Below are positions 37,969 through 48,700 of a DNA stretch of 64,000 bases, one piece after another (within the stretch, counting starts at the first letter, position 1; each line of letters starts with the position of its first letter). The position numbers were made by a program, and so were the translations under genes. Source of the stretch: an uncultured Clostridia bacterium (lineage in GTDB: Bacteria > Bacillota > Clostridia > Christensenellales > UBA1242); NCBI GenBank assembly GCA_944381215.1, contig CALWKF010000003.1, positions 50,872 to 114,871 of the forward strand. Reading direction: 5' to 3'. Under the pieces are notes generated by a model. The model was not told the origin of the DNA. It saw only the letters and a program-made list of their open reading frames with translations, and made no database searches.

Positions 37969-39408
37969 TTATTCAACTGTGAATTTCGGTTTATCTGGAG
38001 AGTTTGTATAGTTAAACAGAATTACCACTTTATCGTTGTAGAGATATACTGCTCGAACAAAGGTGTTTACAAGTAGTTTGCGAATTTTTATGTTTTGTTT
38101 ATCTTCAAAAACTTGTTTTCGTAGAAATTGTTCGATTTCTTCTTTTGTTAGAAGTGAGTTATTTTTATATTTTTCTTTCGTGATTTCAATATCTAACTCG
38201 GCAAGTTCATTTTCAAGTTGTTGCAAGCGAGATTTGGTCATATCAGTAATTATTCCTTGCTCAATGGCTTTTAAGATATTTTGGCTTGCTTTATATGTTT
38301 CCTTTCGTCGTCGTTCTAAAAGTTTCAAATTGGTGTTATCTTGCGAGTGTTTTTGATGATAATTAAAAATCGCATTTGTTAGGTATTGTATGTTTTGCTC
38401 ACTGTTTAAAAGTTGAGTGATTGTGTTTATCACTATATCTTCAAGCACTTGCTTTTTAATTGCCTTCATAGTGCAAGGACATCTTTTCTTTCTTCGTGAA
38501 GTACAAACATAGTAGTAGTGAATATCTTTTGTGTGGCTTGTTCCACTTTCGCCATACATTTTGTGTTTGCATTCTCCACAAATAAGTTTTCCAGAGAGAA
38601 TATAGTCAAAAATCTCTTTCTTTCTGCTTGGTGCAAATTTATTTTCTTCGTTTATTGCATTGACTTTATTCCAAAGATTATCATCAATAATTCGTGGAAA
38701 GATTTTGTCATACTTTATGCCATGATGTTCAACAACTCCTGTATATCTTGAATTGTGGAGTATCCATAAAACATATTTCTCATCAAACTTTTTGCCATTA
38801 TTTCGGTGATAGCCTAATTCATTCAAAGTTTCAGCAATCACTCTCGCTCTGTAATCACTTGCATACATTTAAAAAACTTTTAAGATTATTTCTTTTTCAT
38901 ATTCGTTTATCACATATTTTTTGTTTACAATGTCATATCCAAAAACTTTCTTTCCGCCTGTTGCATTGCCTTTAAGCCAACTTTCTCTCAGTCCACGATT
39001 GACCTTTTGTGTTAGTTCTTCACTGAAATATTGATTAAAGCCTTCAAGTAGTGTTTCCATAAGTGTTCCTTCTGGAGTGTTTGGTATGTTTTCCATACAA
39101 GATACAAGACTTACTCCATTGTCTTTGAGTGTTTTCTTGTGGATAACACTTTCATATTTGTTCCTACTGAATCTATCTAGTTTGTAGTCAAGCACGATTG
39201 AGAATTGGTGGTTTGAACTATCTTTCAACATCTTTTGAAAAGCAACTCGGTTATCGTTTGTTCCTGTCATTGCTCTGTCAATGTAGGTGTCAACAATGAC
39301 GATATTATTTTTCTCTGCATATTCTCTGCAAACCCGAAGTTGACCTTCAATACTTTGTTCACTTTGACTATCCGAACTATACCTAGCGTAAACAACTGCT
39401 GTTTTCAT
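37969..39408 (-). pseudogene. Large serine recombinase interrupted by one in-frame stop
   Basis: Start at the ATG at 39408 (AAGGAGA upstream). The N-terminal catalytic domain (first 180 residues) begins KTAVVYARYSSDSQSEQS, with the nucleophile Ser in YARYSSD and the DYKLDRFSRNKYE motif. A TAA at 38871-38869 follows LKVF, and the very next codon begins MYASDYRARVIAETLNELGY, the standard continuation of the recombinase domain, in the same frame. A zinc ribbon (CGECKHKMYG...CPCTM) and a coiled-coil follow to 37969. The expected residue at the stop is Glu, Lys or Gln, each one base from TAA. It would make two fragments (about 179 and 299 residues) unless read through. Confidence 0.85.
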
Positions 39409-40007
39409 TTTATTTTCTCCTTTTATTTTATAGATTTCATCTTTCGACAGTGGCGAAACAAACGGAAACGAATTTATATTTTTATCTTCCAAATTCTTAT
39501 ACTATTGTCAAAGGTTGTGAAACAATGCATTTTACCTTTGACAAGAGTGAGTTTTCGTTTAAACTTCGCACCCCGAAAGACTAATCACTTGTATCAAGAC
39601 AAGCACACGCTAGGATCTCATTTTAAATTTTTATTTAGTTTTTTGAATATATGCAAAATAATGTTTGTATAGTTGCATTAACAAATTTTCAATTTTTTCA
39701 ATTTCATATTCACATTCAAAAGGTCTAGCAATTCTTAATTGTTTTCTCGGTTTATTAAAAGGCTTCCTTGTTTAACCATTTCTATTTCTATATAAACATA
39801 TCCGTCTTCGCTCACTGATATATACTATAATAGAAATTGTAATTTATTATATGATGCCATTTATCTAAGATATTTTTGCACTACCTAAGGCTATATAGGC
39901 TTTTCTATATATGAGGAGGTAAAGGTTGTAAGATAAATTGAAAAATATTTGCAATTATAAATATTTTATGCTATTATTTAAATATAATAATTGATGGAGT
40001 ATTTAAT
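39409..40007. other. Region between recombinase and defence operon
   Basis: It holds a startless minus-strand frame of about 45 codons ending at 39631 (KPRKQLRIARPFECEYEIEK), probably the remnant of a small element gene, an imperfect CAAAGGT/ACCTTTG repeat near 39508-39533, and the promoter at 39949-39977. Nothing else seen. Confidence 0.4.
39949..39977 (+). promoter_or_regulatory. Promoter of the XRE-Dcm-kinase-regulator operon
   Basis: TTGCAA (39949-39954), 17 bases ending in TGC, then TATTAT (39972-39977), an extended -10 type. A second TATAAT lies at 39983-39988. Confidence 0.55.
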
Positions 40008-40217
40008 ATGACTTGGGATTATACCAAATTAAAAATTGAAATTGTAAAGAGAAATATGACAGAGACCCAATTTAGAGAAGCAGTTGGATTTTCAACTGTA
40101 ATTTTATCAAAAATCAATAAAGGTAAAAAAATAGATATGGATATTTTGTGGAAGATTTGCAATTTTTTAAATTGTGATATTGGTGATATTGTTACGGTTG
40201 CAAGGAAGGTGAAGTAA
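40008..40217 (+). CDS. XRE/Cro-type controller protein
   Basis: 69 residues forming one helix-turn-helix domain: KLKIEIVKRNMTETQFREAV, recognition helix region GFSTVILSKINKG, and the tail LWKICNFLNCDIGDIV typical of this group. GGAG precedes the ATG. Its stop overlaps the ATG of the methyltransferase (TAATG), so they are coupled. Such small regulators often act as controller proteins in restriction-modification operons, timing the expression of methylase and restriction genes. That role is inferred. Confidence 0.88.
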   Translation: MTWDYTKLKIEIVKRNMTETQFREAVGFSTVILSKINKGKKIDMDILWKICNFLNCDIGDIVTVARKVK

Positions 40218-41485
40218 TGAATTATATAGATTTATTTGCAGGTGCTGGTGGACTTTCAGAAGGATTCATTAGAGCAGGTTTTTCTCCTGTTGCGCATATA
40301 GAAATGGATAAAGAGGCTGTAAATACACTTAAAACCAGAATGGCTTATCATTATTTAATCAAGAATAATAAACGAACAATATATGATGATTACTTAGAAG
40401 GGAATATAACAAGAGAGCAGTTATATCAAAATATTCCACAAAAGCTTTTAGATACTTGTATGTGCGAAATAATATCTAAAGAATCTCTATCTAGAATTTA
40501 CAGAAATATAGAGTTCTTATTGAAAGATAAAAGTGTGGATGTGATAATTGGCGGGCCGCCTTGTCAGGCGTATTCATTAGTTGGACGATCTATTAAATCT
40601 GCTCATGATAAAATAAAAATTGAAAATAATGAAACAGTTGAAGATGATCCTAGAAATTATTTATATGAACTGTATTGTGAGTTCTTAAAAAAATACAAAC
40701 CGAAGATGTTTGTATTTGAAAATGTTACTGGCTTAATAAGTGCTCAAAATGGTAAATTTTATAATAATTTTAAACTCTTAGCAAAAAAATGTGGGTATGT
40801 TGTTGAAGATAAAATATTAGAAGCAGATAAGTTTGCTGTAAAACAATCTAGAAAGAGGGTTATTATTGTTGGCTGGTTGAAGGAACTTAATTTAAAATAT
40901 CCAGAATTCAAAGAAACAATTGATAATACCACAATAAATGAAATGTTTGCTGATTTGCCAGAGTTAAAACCAGGTCAAGAAATAAACAAATATAACAATA
41001 GAAATATAAATGATTACTTACTAAGATCAAAAATTAGGACTAAAGAAGATATCTTAACACAACATGTAGCAAGACCTAATATTGACAGGGATAGAATTAT
41101 TTATGCAAAGGCTATTGAAAAATGGAATGATGGGCATAAACGTTTGCATTATGATGAATTGCCAGAGGAATTAAAAACACACAAAAATAGAAAATCCTTT
41201 GTTGATAGATTTAAGGTTGTTGAGGGTGATACAAACGCGTGTCATACAATGATGGCACATATATCAAAAGATGGGCACTATTTTATACATCCAGACATAA
41301 AACAAGCAAGATCTATTTCGGTGAGGGAAGCTGCTAGAATACAATCATTTCCAGATAATTATTATTTCGAAGGTGGAAGGACTGCAGCATTTAGACAAAT
41401 TGGAAATGCTGTTCCACCGCTTATGGCAGAAGCCATTGCGAAAGGAATAAAAAAAATCCTAAAAAATAAAAAAGTTGAAAATTAA
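40217..41485 (+). CDS. dcm: DNA (cytosine-5) methyltransferase
   Basis: 422 residues. It transfers methyl from AdoMet to C5 of cytosine in a specific site. Motif I is DLFAGAGGLSEGF (residues 4-16), motif IV IGGPPCQAYSLVGR with catalytic Cys116, motif VI VFENVTGL, motif VIII QSRKRVIIVGW, and motifs IX-X SVREAARIQSFPDNY and FRQIGNAVPPLMAEAIAKGI. The target-recognition region between VIII and IX is about 100 residues. An insert between motifs I and IV (residues about 40-95) is longer than in small phage enzymes. It is coupled to the XRE gene and sits 28 bases before the ATPase-kinase gene. Confidence 0.95.
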   Translation: MNYIDLFAGAGGLSEGFIRAGFSPVAHIEMDKEAVNTLKTRMAYHYLIKNNKRTIYDDYLEGNITREQLYQNIPQKLLDTCMCEIISKESLSRIYRNIEFLLKDKSVDVIIGGPPCQAYSLVGRSIKSAHDKIKIENNETVEDDPRNYLYELYCEFLKKYKPKMFVFENVTGLISAQNGKFYNNFKLLAKKCGYVVEDKILEADKFAVKQSRKRVIIVGWLKELNLKYPEFKETIDNTTINEMFADLPELKPGQEINKYNNRNINDYLLRSKIRTKEDILTQHVARPNIDRDRIIYAKAIEKWNDGHKRLHYDELPEELKTHKNRKSFVDRFKVVEGDTNACHTMMAHISKDGHYFIHPDIKQARSISVREAARIQSFPDNYYFEGGRTAAFRQIGNAVPPLMAEAIAKGIKKILKNKKVEN

Positions 41486-41513
41486 TATGTTATAATACAT
41501 GTAGGAGAATCTT

Positions 41514-43664
41514 ATGAAAGAAATTAAAACTTTTAGACCTAAAGCAAGATTAATATCAACAATAGGTTCTGAAATAATAAAGGATAATTATGCGGCTATA
41601 ATTGAATTGGTAAAAAATGCTTATGATGCAGATTCAAGTGTTGTAGAAATTGCTCTTTTAATTGAAAAAAATAATTTAGTTATAAATATAAAAGATGATG
41701 GAATGGGCATGTCTAAAAACACTATTTTTAACAAATGGTTAGTTCCAGCTACAGATGATAAACTTATTAATAAATTTTCTCCTAAAGGAAGAAAGGTACA
41801 GGGTAGAAAAGGAATTGGTAGATTTTCAGTTGGAGTTTTAGGTGATAGGCTTACAATGAAATCAGTATGTAATGGACATGAAACTACCATTAATATTAAT
41901 TGGACTGAATTTAATAGTAGTAAATTTTTAGATGAGGTTAAATTATCTATTGATGAAGTTGATACTAATAAAGATAATGGTACCGAATTTATTATATATC
42001 CTTCTGAAGCTCAGAGGAAAGAGTGGAATGATGAAACGATAGGTAATTTAGTAAAAGAATTAAGTAAAACTATTACACCAATAATGAAAGAAGATTCCAA
42101 ATTTAAGATTATTCTAAATATAGACCATAAATTATCTATAAAATATTTTGGAAGACGAGAGATAAAACCATTTCCAATCCTTGATCTTTATAATTATAGT
42201 GCAGTTGGAAAAATTGTTGGGCAAAAGATAAAATATGTATATGAAAATAAATATGAGAATGATAAGGATGTTGTTGAGCTAGATTTAGGAGATAAATTAA
42301 TTAACATTTGTGGGAATATTGATTTTGAATTTAGAGCATTTGACAGAGATCCAAGTGTTATTAAGAATTTAGCTAAAAATGAGATGTTTAAGAAAATGGA
42401 CGGGACAAAAATGGCTGAGTCCGAAATCCGTGAAATGCTTAATGATATATGCGGAGTGTTTATTTATAGAAACGATTTTAGAATAAGACCATATGGGGAT
42501 GTGGATTTTGATTGGTTAAATCTTGATAAAGAAAGAGTTCAAAATCCAAGTGTCAAACTGGGTGCGAATCAATTGTTTGGGATAATCAAAATTGAAGATG
42601 AAGAGAAATCAAATTTAATTGACAAAAGTGCTCGTGATGGTTTAAAGCAAAATGAATCTTATGCTGTATTTAAAAAGATTATACAATTTGTAATACATGA
42701 AATTGAGAATAAAAGATATTCTTATAGAAAGCATACGGGCAAAGGACGAAATGTAAAAACATCTGATAACTTTATTATTCTAGATAATATAAATAAGCTA
42801 TCTTCTCACAAAGAAATTGAGACAAATATAACAGATATATTAAAAAATGAACAGATTTCTGAAAAAGCAAAAACAGATCTTAAGTTGACTTTTGATAAAT
42901 ATGGAAAAGAAAGTGAAAAAATAGCAAAAGATATACAAGAGCAAATAGCTATGTATCAAGGACAGGCAACACTAGGTAAAATAATGGATATTATTATGCA
43001 CGAAGTAAAAAAGCCTTTGTCATGGTTTAACAATAATGCAGAAGATATGTCAGTTTATTATTCCGAGTATCAAACAACTGGGAATATTGATTGGATTAAC
43101 AAGATATTGGAGAAATCAGAGTCTGCTGTAGAACAATCCAGTCTTATTGTCAATTTATTCAAAAGACTCGATCCTTTAGCTACAAAAACTAGAAAAACAT
43201 GTCAAAATATAAAAATTGATAAAATCATAGAAAATGTTGTTACGATTTTTAAAAATGAAATAAAAAAATATAACATCAGTGTAGAGATAAATTGCGATCC
43301 GAGCGTAACTTTTTATGGATGGAAATCTGATTTAATGATGTCTTTAACTAATTTAGTTGAAAATAGTATATATTGGCTATCGACAAAGGAAAAAGATAGA
43401 AAAATTGTTATTAATGTACTAATTAAAAATGAAAAATTAATAATAGATGTTTATGATAATGGTCCAGGAATACCTCTAGATTATATTATTTCAGGTTGCA
43501 TTTTTGATCCAGGGTTTTCTGGCAAATATGAAGGGGGGTCTGGTCTTGGACTTCCTATTGCAGGCGAGGCTATAGCGAGAAATGGCGGTTATTTAAAGGC
43601 TATTGAAAATACACAAGGTGCATTTTTTAAAATAGAATTACCGTTAATGGGGAGTAACATATGA
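41514..43664 (+). CDS. Fused Hsp90/MORC-like ATPase and histidine kinase
   Basis: 716 residues with two separate GHKL ATPase domains. The N-terminal one is of Hsp90/MutL/MORC type: ELVKNAYDAD (31-40, Asn35 and Asp38), DDGMGM (61-66) and GRKGIGRFSVGVLGD (97-111). The middle (about 130-480) is unassigned. The C-terminal one is a histidine kinase core: H-box IIMHEVKKPLSW with His496, N-box NLVENSIYWL, DNGPGI, IFDPGFSGK and GSGLGL (about 673). There is no transmembrane or PAS sensor, so the N-terminal ATPase may be the sensor. AGGAG lies before the ATG. Its stop overlaps the start of the response regulator by 4 bases, so the pair acts together. Confidence 0.88.
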   Translation: MKEIKTFRPKARLISTIGSEIIKDNYAAIIELVKNAYDADSSVVEIALLIEKNNLVINIKDDGMGMSKNTIFNKWLVPATDDKLINKFSPKGRKVQGRKGIGRFSVGVLGDRLTMKSVCNGHETTININWTEFNSSKFLDEVKLSIDEVDTNKDNGTEFIIYPSEAQRKEWNDETIGNLVKELSKTITPIMKEDSKFKIILNIDHKLSIKYFGRREIKPFPILDLYNYSAVGKIVGQKIKYVYENKYENDKDVVELDLGDKLINICGNIDFEFRAFDRDPSVIKNLAKNEMFKKMDGTKMAESEIREMLNDICGVFIYRNDFRIRPYGDVDFDWLNLDKERVQNPSVKLGANQLFGIIKIEDEEKSNLIDKSARDGLKQNESYAVFKKIIQFVIHEIENKRYSYRKHTGKGRNVKTSDNFIILDNINKLSSHKEIETNITDILKNEQISEKAKTDLKLTFDKYGKESEKIAKDIQEQIAMYQGQATLGKIMDIIMHEVKKPLSWFNNNAEDMSVYYSEYQTTGNIDWINKILEKSESAVEQSSLIVNLFKRLDPLATKTRKTCQNIKIDKIIENVVTIFKNEIKKYNISVEINCDPSVTFYGWKSDLMMSLTNLVENSIYWLSTKEKDRKIVINVLIKNEKLIIDVYDNGPGIPLDYIISGCIFDPGFSGKYEGGSGLGLPIAGEAIARNGGYLKAIENTQGAFFKIELPLMGSNI

Positions 43665-44707
43665 TAAAAATATTAGCAATTGAGGATGATTTAAATCAAA
43701 TTAAAATGCTTAGATCAAAAGTAGAGACTTATAATATTAAAAATAAATTTGGTGAACAAGACAAAATATTTATAGAATTTAGACAAAACGATGATGATAT
43801 TGGTAAACTTTTATTTGAAGAAAAGTTTGATTGTCTCGTAGTTGATATTAACTGGGGACCATCTAATCCTAATGGCGGGAGGAATTTGATTACAAAAATA
43901 ATAAATAATAAAAGAATCCCAATTGTAGTATATTCAGGGAAATTAAACCAAATAGAAGATTTAGATGAAAGGTTTGGTTTAAAAAAAATAGATAGGACTG
44001 AAAGTTTTTCTGTTGCACTTGACTACATAGTAAAAGTAAAAAAGACCCATATTTTTGATTTGTTGGGATATGATGGGCAGTTGGATAAAATTGTTACAGA
44101 GATTTTTTGGAAGGACATAGATAAAAGCCTCCGAGCAATGCCTACTGAAGATGAGTTAGATGATAAATCTTTAACAAGAATGTTAACCACTAGAGTTGTA
44201 AATTATCTTTCATTATCAAATGAAGATGATAAATATAAGTATTATGAATTTTATATAAATCCTAGTTTAACAACGGATTGTCATAATGGTGACATTTACA
44301 AATTAAATGATTCTTATTATTTGGTAATTACGCCTGAATGCCAATTATTAAAAATTGAAACTGCAAATTTGTTAAAAATTAATTTTTCAAATGAAATTGA
44401 TAACAGGGTAACGGGAGCTAAGGACAGATCTAAAAAAATTAATACCTTAGCAAGGATTATAAGTGAAGGGAAGTGTTTTGAGCATTACATTCCACCATTC
44501 AACAATAATAGACACGCAGTTGTTAATTTTAGGGAAATTATAACAATGAACAAGTCAGAGTTAACTGAAGATAAAAAGGAAACAACTATCAATCCAGTTT
44601 ACATGAAAAACATTCAATCTAGATTTTCACAATATTATTCAAGGCAAGGACAGCCTGACATTGACATTGACCATTTATATAAATATCTTTACGAAACAAA
44701 TAATTGA
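43661..44707 (+). CDS. Response regulator with unrecognised output domain
   Basis: 348 residues. The receiver domain covers 1-125: acidic pair Asp9/Asp10 (AIEDD), phospho-acceptor Asp62 (CLVVDINWG), Ser92 (IPIVVYSGK) and Lys108/Lys109 (GLKKID). From about 140 on there is no winged helix or HTH; the segment DIYKLNDSYYLVITPECQLLKIE (about 207-229) shows a conserved-looking ITPECQL motif, and the tail is basic and helical. It is translationally coupled to the ATPase-kinase (ATGA), so it is its probable phosphorylation partner. Output is likely protein-protein or enzymatic rather than transcriptional. Confidence 0.8.
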   Translation: MIKILAIEDDLNQIKMLRSKVETYNIKNKFGEQDKIFIEFRQNDDDIGKLLFEEKFDCLVVDINWGPSNPNGGRNLITKIINNKRIPIVVYSGKLNQIEDLDERFGLKKIDRTESFSVALDYIVKVKKTHIFDLLGYDGQLDKIVTEIFWKDIDKSLRAMPTEDELDDKSLTRMLTTRVVNYLSLSNEDDKYKYYEFYINPSLTTDCHNGDIYKLNDSYYLVITPECQLLKIETANLLKINFSNEIDNRVTGAKDRSKKINTLARIISEGKCFEHYIPPFNNNRHAVVNFREIITMNKSELTEDKKETTINPVYMKNIQSRFSQYYSRQGQPDIDIDHLYKYLYETNN

Positions 44708-44808
44708 GGTGGCTATAAATATATATTAGTTGAAAAAAATTTTTTCTGTAAAGTAGACGTAAATGATAACTCATACTTTAGTGATGTAATTAATTTCTAG
44801 GAGAAATG
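44708..44808 (+). other. Gap with a startless coding-like frame
   Basis: Between the regulator and the next gene a frame without start reads YKYILVEKNFFCKVDVNDNS and runs to the TAG at 44798-44800. It looks like the end of a deleted gene, marking a possible junction between two modules. Confidence 0.3.
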
Positions 44809-45783
44809 ATGGAACAAAAAGTCGATATTAAAGAAAACTATATTTATGAACTTGATGATAAATTATTAGAAATATTGCTTAAAGATCGTTCTTCTAATAA
44901 AAATATCATTTGGGCGACAGACAATTATGCAATTCGTGGTAAAGGATATTATCCGCATGACCATATTGCATTAAAATCAATCACTGGTAGAAATGGACTA
45001 GTTATAAAACCACGTGTAAAAAAATCTAAAAAAGAACAAAGTAAACGAATTAAAGACAAAGCAGAAGTTTTTACTCCATCTTGGATTTGTAATACACAAA
45101 ATAATTTAATTGATGAAGCGTGGTTTGAACGAAAAAATGTTTTTAATATTGAAAATCAAGAACAAAAAAGTTGGCAGGTCGTAAAAGAAAAAATTGTTTT
45201 TCCAGAGAATAAAACTTGGCAAGATTATGTAAAAGAAAATAGACTTGAAATTTCCTGTGGGGAAGCTCCATATCTTGCAAGTAGATATGATACTGTTAGT
45301 GGAGAATGGTTAGAGCCTAATAATAGAATTGGTCTTCTTGATAGAAAATTGAGAATTGTGAATGAAAATGTTGATAATGAAAAAAATTGGCACGATTGGA
45401 CTATTCAGGCTTATAAATCAATCTATGGTTTTGAATGGCAGGGAGACAGCCTTTTAATTGCAAGAGAGAACTTGTTGTTTACTTTTATTGATTACTATGT
45501 TGAAAGATTTGAACACTATCCTATTAAAGAATACTTGGAAGAAATAGCAAAAATTTTATCTTGGAACATTTGGCAAATGGATGGACTTAAATTCGTTATT
45601 CCAGATAGTTGCAAGCCTATTCCAAAACTGCAAATGACATTCTTTAATGAAGAAGAGCCACAAGAATGCCCTGGATGTAAGAAAAATAATAATTCACAAC
45701 ATACTGGAATTTATTGCAAGGTAATGAATTGGAAAACAAAAAGGTCGATAAAATTTATCAATTTACTGAATAGGAGAAAATAA
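44809..45783 (+). CDS. Adenine methyltransferase subunit carrying the AdoMet region
   Basis: 324 residues from the second of two adjacent ATGs (44809), which has the better distance to AGGAG. KDKAEVFTPSWICNTQNNLI resembles methylase motif X (the EVFTP signature of N6-adenine methylases), and LEISCGEAPYLASRYD resembles motif I of the AdoMet site. No NPPY motif is present here; it is found in the next gene, so the methylase appears split. Near the C-terminus CPGCKKNNNSQHTGIYC could bind zinc. Its stop overlaps the start of the next gene (TAATG), so the two products probably form one enzyme. Confidence 0.75.
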   Translation: MEQKVDIKENYIYELDDKLLEILLKDRSSNKNIIWATDNYAIRGKGYYPHDHIALKSITGRNGLVIKPRVKKSKKEQSKRIKDKAEVFTPSWICNTQNNLIDEAWFERKNVFNIENQEQKSWQVVKEKIVFPENKTWQDYVKENRLEISCGEAPYLASRYDTVSGEWLEPNNRIGLLDRKLRIVNENVDNEKNWHDWTIQAYKSIYGFEWQGDSLLIARENLLFTFIDYYVERFEHYPIKEYLEEIAKILSWNIWQMDGLKFVIPDSCKPIPKLQMTFFNEEEPQECPGCKKNNNSQHTGIYCKVMNWKTKRSIKFINLLNRRK

Positions 45784-48700
45784 TGTTAAATTTTAGAAAT
45801 ACTTTTGAATATAAATTAATATATATTTTTAGAATCAATGACGCAAGACATAAAGGTCTTGTAAAAGTTGGCGATGCCTCTATTGATGCAAAAGATTGGC
45901 AAAGCTTTTCTCCTAATTGTGATTTATTAAATAATGCTGCTAGAAAAAGAATTGATAGTTACACACGAACTGCAGGAATAAAATATGAACTATTACACAC
46001 AGAAGTTGCAGTTTTCAAGAATAAGAACAATGAAATTAAAGCATTCAGAGATTATGATGTTAGTGCTGTTTTAACTGCTTCTGGTATAAAAAAGAAACAT
46101 TTTGATGATATTAAAGGAAAACCATTGGAATGGTATGAAACGGATTTAGAAACTGCTAAAAATGCTATAAAAGCCGTAAAGTCAAACAGGCATTCTTTGA
46201 GCGGTGAAGAAATTACAAAATATAGAAATCCAATAATTTTTAGACCAGACCAAACGAAAGCAATCGAGCAGTCGGTACAGTATTTGCAAAAAGGCAGTCG
46301 TATGCTTTGGAATGCAAAAATGCGTTTTGGGAAAACATTGTGTGCTCTTGAAGTAGTCAAGCGTATGCAATTTAAAAAAACAATTATATTGACACATAGA
46401 CCAGTTGTGAATGAAGGCTGGTTTGAAGATTTTGATAAAATCTTTTATGATACCGATTATAAATTTGGTAGCAAGAAAAATGGATTAAGTTTTCAAAATC
46501 TTGTAAAAGAATCTGAAAATTTTGTTTATTTTGCATCTATTCAAGATTTGAGAGGTTCTCAGACAGTTGGTGGTAAATTTGATAAAAATGATGAAATATT
46601 TTCAATTGATTGGGATTTTGTTGTAATAGATGAAGCTCACGAAGGAACACTAACAGATTTAGGAACAGCAGTTTTAGAAAATATAATTAAGCGAAAAGAT
46701 AAAACAGAATCTAAAACTTTAATGCTATCAGGGACGCCATTTAATATTATTGATGAGTTTACCGAGAAGAACCAAGTTTTTACTTGGGACTATGTTATGG
46801 AACAAAAAGCAAAAAAAGACTGGTGGTCTAATTATGGAGATATTAGAAATCCATATGATGAGCTTCCTGATATGACTATCTACACTTACAACTTAAATAA
46901 AGTTTTCACTAATTCAGCATATGTAGACTTAGAAGATAAAGCCTTTAATTTTAAGGAATTTTTTAGAGTATGGACTGGCGATATTGAAAAAGATTTTAGA
47001 AAAGTTCCAGAAAATAAAAAAGTTGGAGATTTTGTTCACGAAGAAGATATTGAGAGTTTCTTAAATCTTCTAACTAAAAAGGATGATGAATCAAATTATC
47101 CTTATTCAACAGAGGAATATCGAGATTATTTCAAACATTCTCTTTGGATGTTGCCAGGTGTTAAAGAAGCTTTTGCTCTTAGTAAATTATTAAAGAAACA
47201 CCCAGTTTTTGGCTCAAGTGCTTTCAAAATTGTAAATGTTGCAGGAGATGGAGACCTTGAAGAAGAAAGTGCTGATGCATTAACAAAAGTTAAAAAAGCC
47301 ATAAAAGAAGCAGGAACCACTGGTTATACAATCACTTTATCTTGTGGAAAACTTACTACGGGTGTTACAATAAAAGAATGGTCGAATGTGTTGATGCTTG
47401 CAGGTTCTTATGCAACTTCTCCATCAAGTTATTTACAGACTATTTTCCGTGTTCAATCCCCTGGCAATATCAATGGTAAAATAAAAGAGCATTGCTATGT
47501 TTTTGATTTCGCACCAGATAGAACTTTGAAAGTTGCTGCAGCTGCAACAAGATTGTCATATAAGGCAGGAACAACAACAGACGAAGATAGAGTCGTTTTA
47601 GGAGAATTTTTAAACTTCTGCCCTGTTATTGGTATCGATGGCTCTAAAATGTCTTATTATAGCGTTAATTCGCTATTACAGCAATTAAAGAAAATTGAAA
47701 TTGATAAAGTTATTAGTAGTGGTTTTGAAGATAGCAAACTCTACAATGATGAACTTTTAAAACTAGATGGCTTAGAATTAGAAAAGTTTAATAATTTAAG
47801 AAAAATAATTGGAACAACAAAACAGACAAAGAAACAAAGAGAAGTTGATGTAAATAAACAAGGTTTGACAAATGAGCAATATGAAGAATTGAAGCGTCTT
47901 CAAAAGAAAAGAAAAAATGAATTAACCCTAGAAGAAAAGGCCTTACTTGAAAAGCGAAAACAACAGCTAAATCAAAAACAAACAGCAATCTCAATATTAA
48001 GAGGCATTTCAATAAGAATACCACTTATGATTTATGGGGCTGATGTAAAAGACAATGAGACAATCACAATAGATAACTTTGCTGAAAACATTGATCCTGC
48101 TTCCTGGGCTGAATTTATGCCTAATGGCGTTACGAAAGACATCTTTAATGAGTTTAAAAAATACTACGATAAAGATATTTTTGAGGCTTGTGGCAAAAAG
48201 ATAAGAGATAGTGTAAAAAATGCAGATAGTTTGCCACCGAAAGAGCGAATAATTAGGTTATCAGAAATTTTTGCTCAATTCAAAAATCCTGATAAAGAAA
48301 CGGTTTTAACACCTTGGCGAGTTGTTAATATGCATATTGGAGATTGCTTGGGTGGATATAATTTCTTTAATGAAGATTATTCAGAAATGATTGAAGAGCT
48401 AAGGTTTATAAACTATGGTAAAGTTACGAATGATGTATTTAATAATCCAAAAGTTAAAATTCTTGAAATCAATTCAAAAACGGGATTATATCCTTTATAT
48501 ATGGCTTATAGTATATATAAGAATAAATTAAATAGCCCACTAGCGACAAACAAAGATTATTGGCGAGAAACAGTCGAAAAAAATATTTTTGTTCTATGTA
48601 AAACAAAGATGGCAAAGAAAATTACTCAACGAACGCTTGTTGGCTTTAAGGACTATAAAGCAAATATTCATGTGGAAGAAAATATAATTGATAAATTAAA

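Noticed and set aside
38869..38871. Alternative genetic code with TAA as a sense codon
   Set aside because: Many other genes in the window end in TAA at the expected place, and prfA (RF1) is normal.
39235..39672. A 145-codon plus-strand frame
   Set aside because: It lies mostly opposite the recombinase catalytic domain and has no family features or start signal.
40008..44707. Identification as Detocs (two-component phosphatase defence)
   Set aside because: The regulator lacks a nucleosidase effector domain and the kinase carries an Hsp90-like domain, so the match is only by the presence of a phosphorelay.
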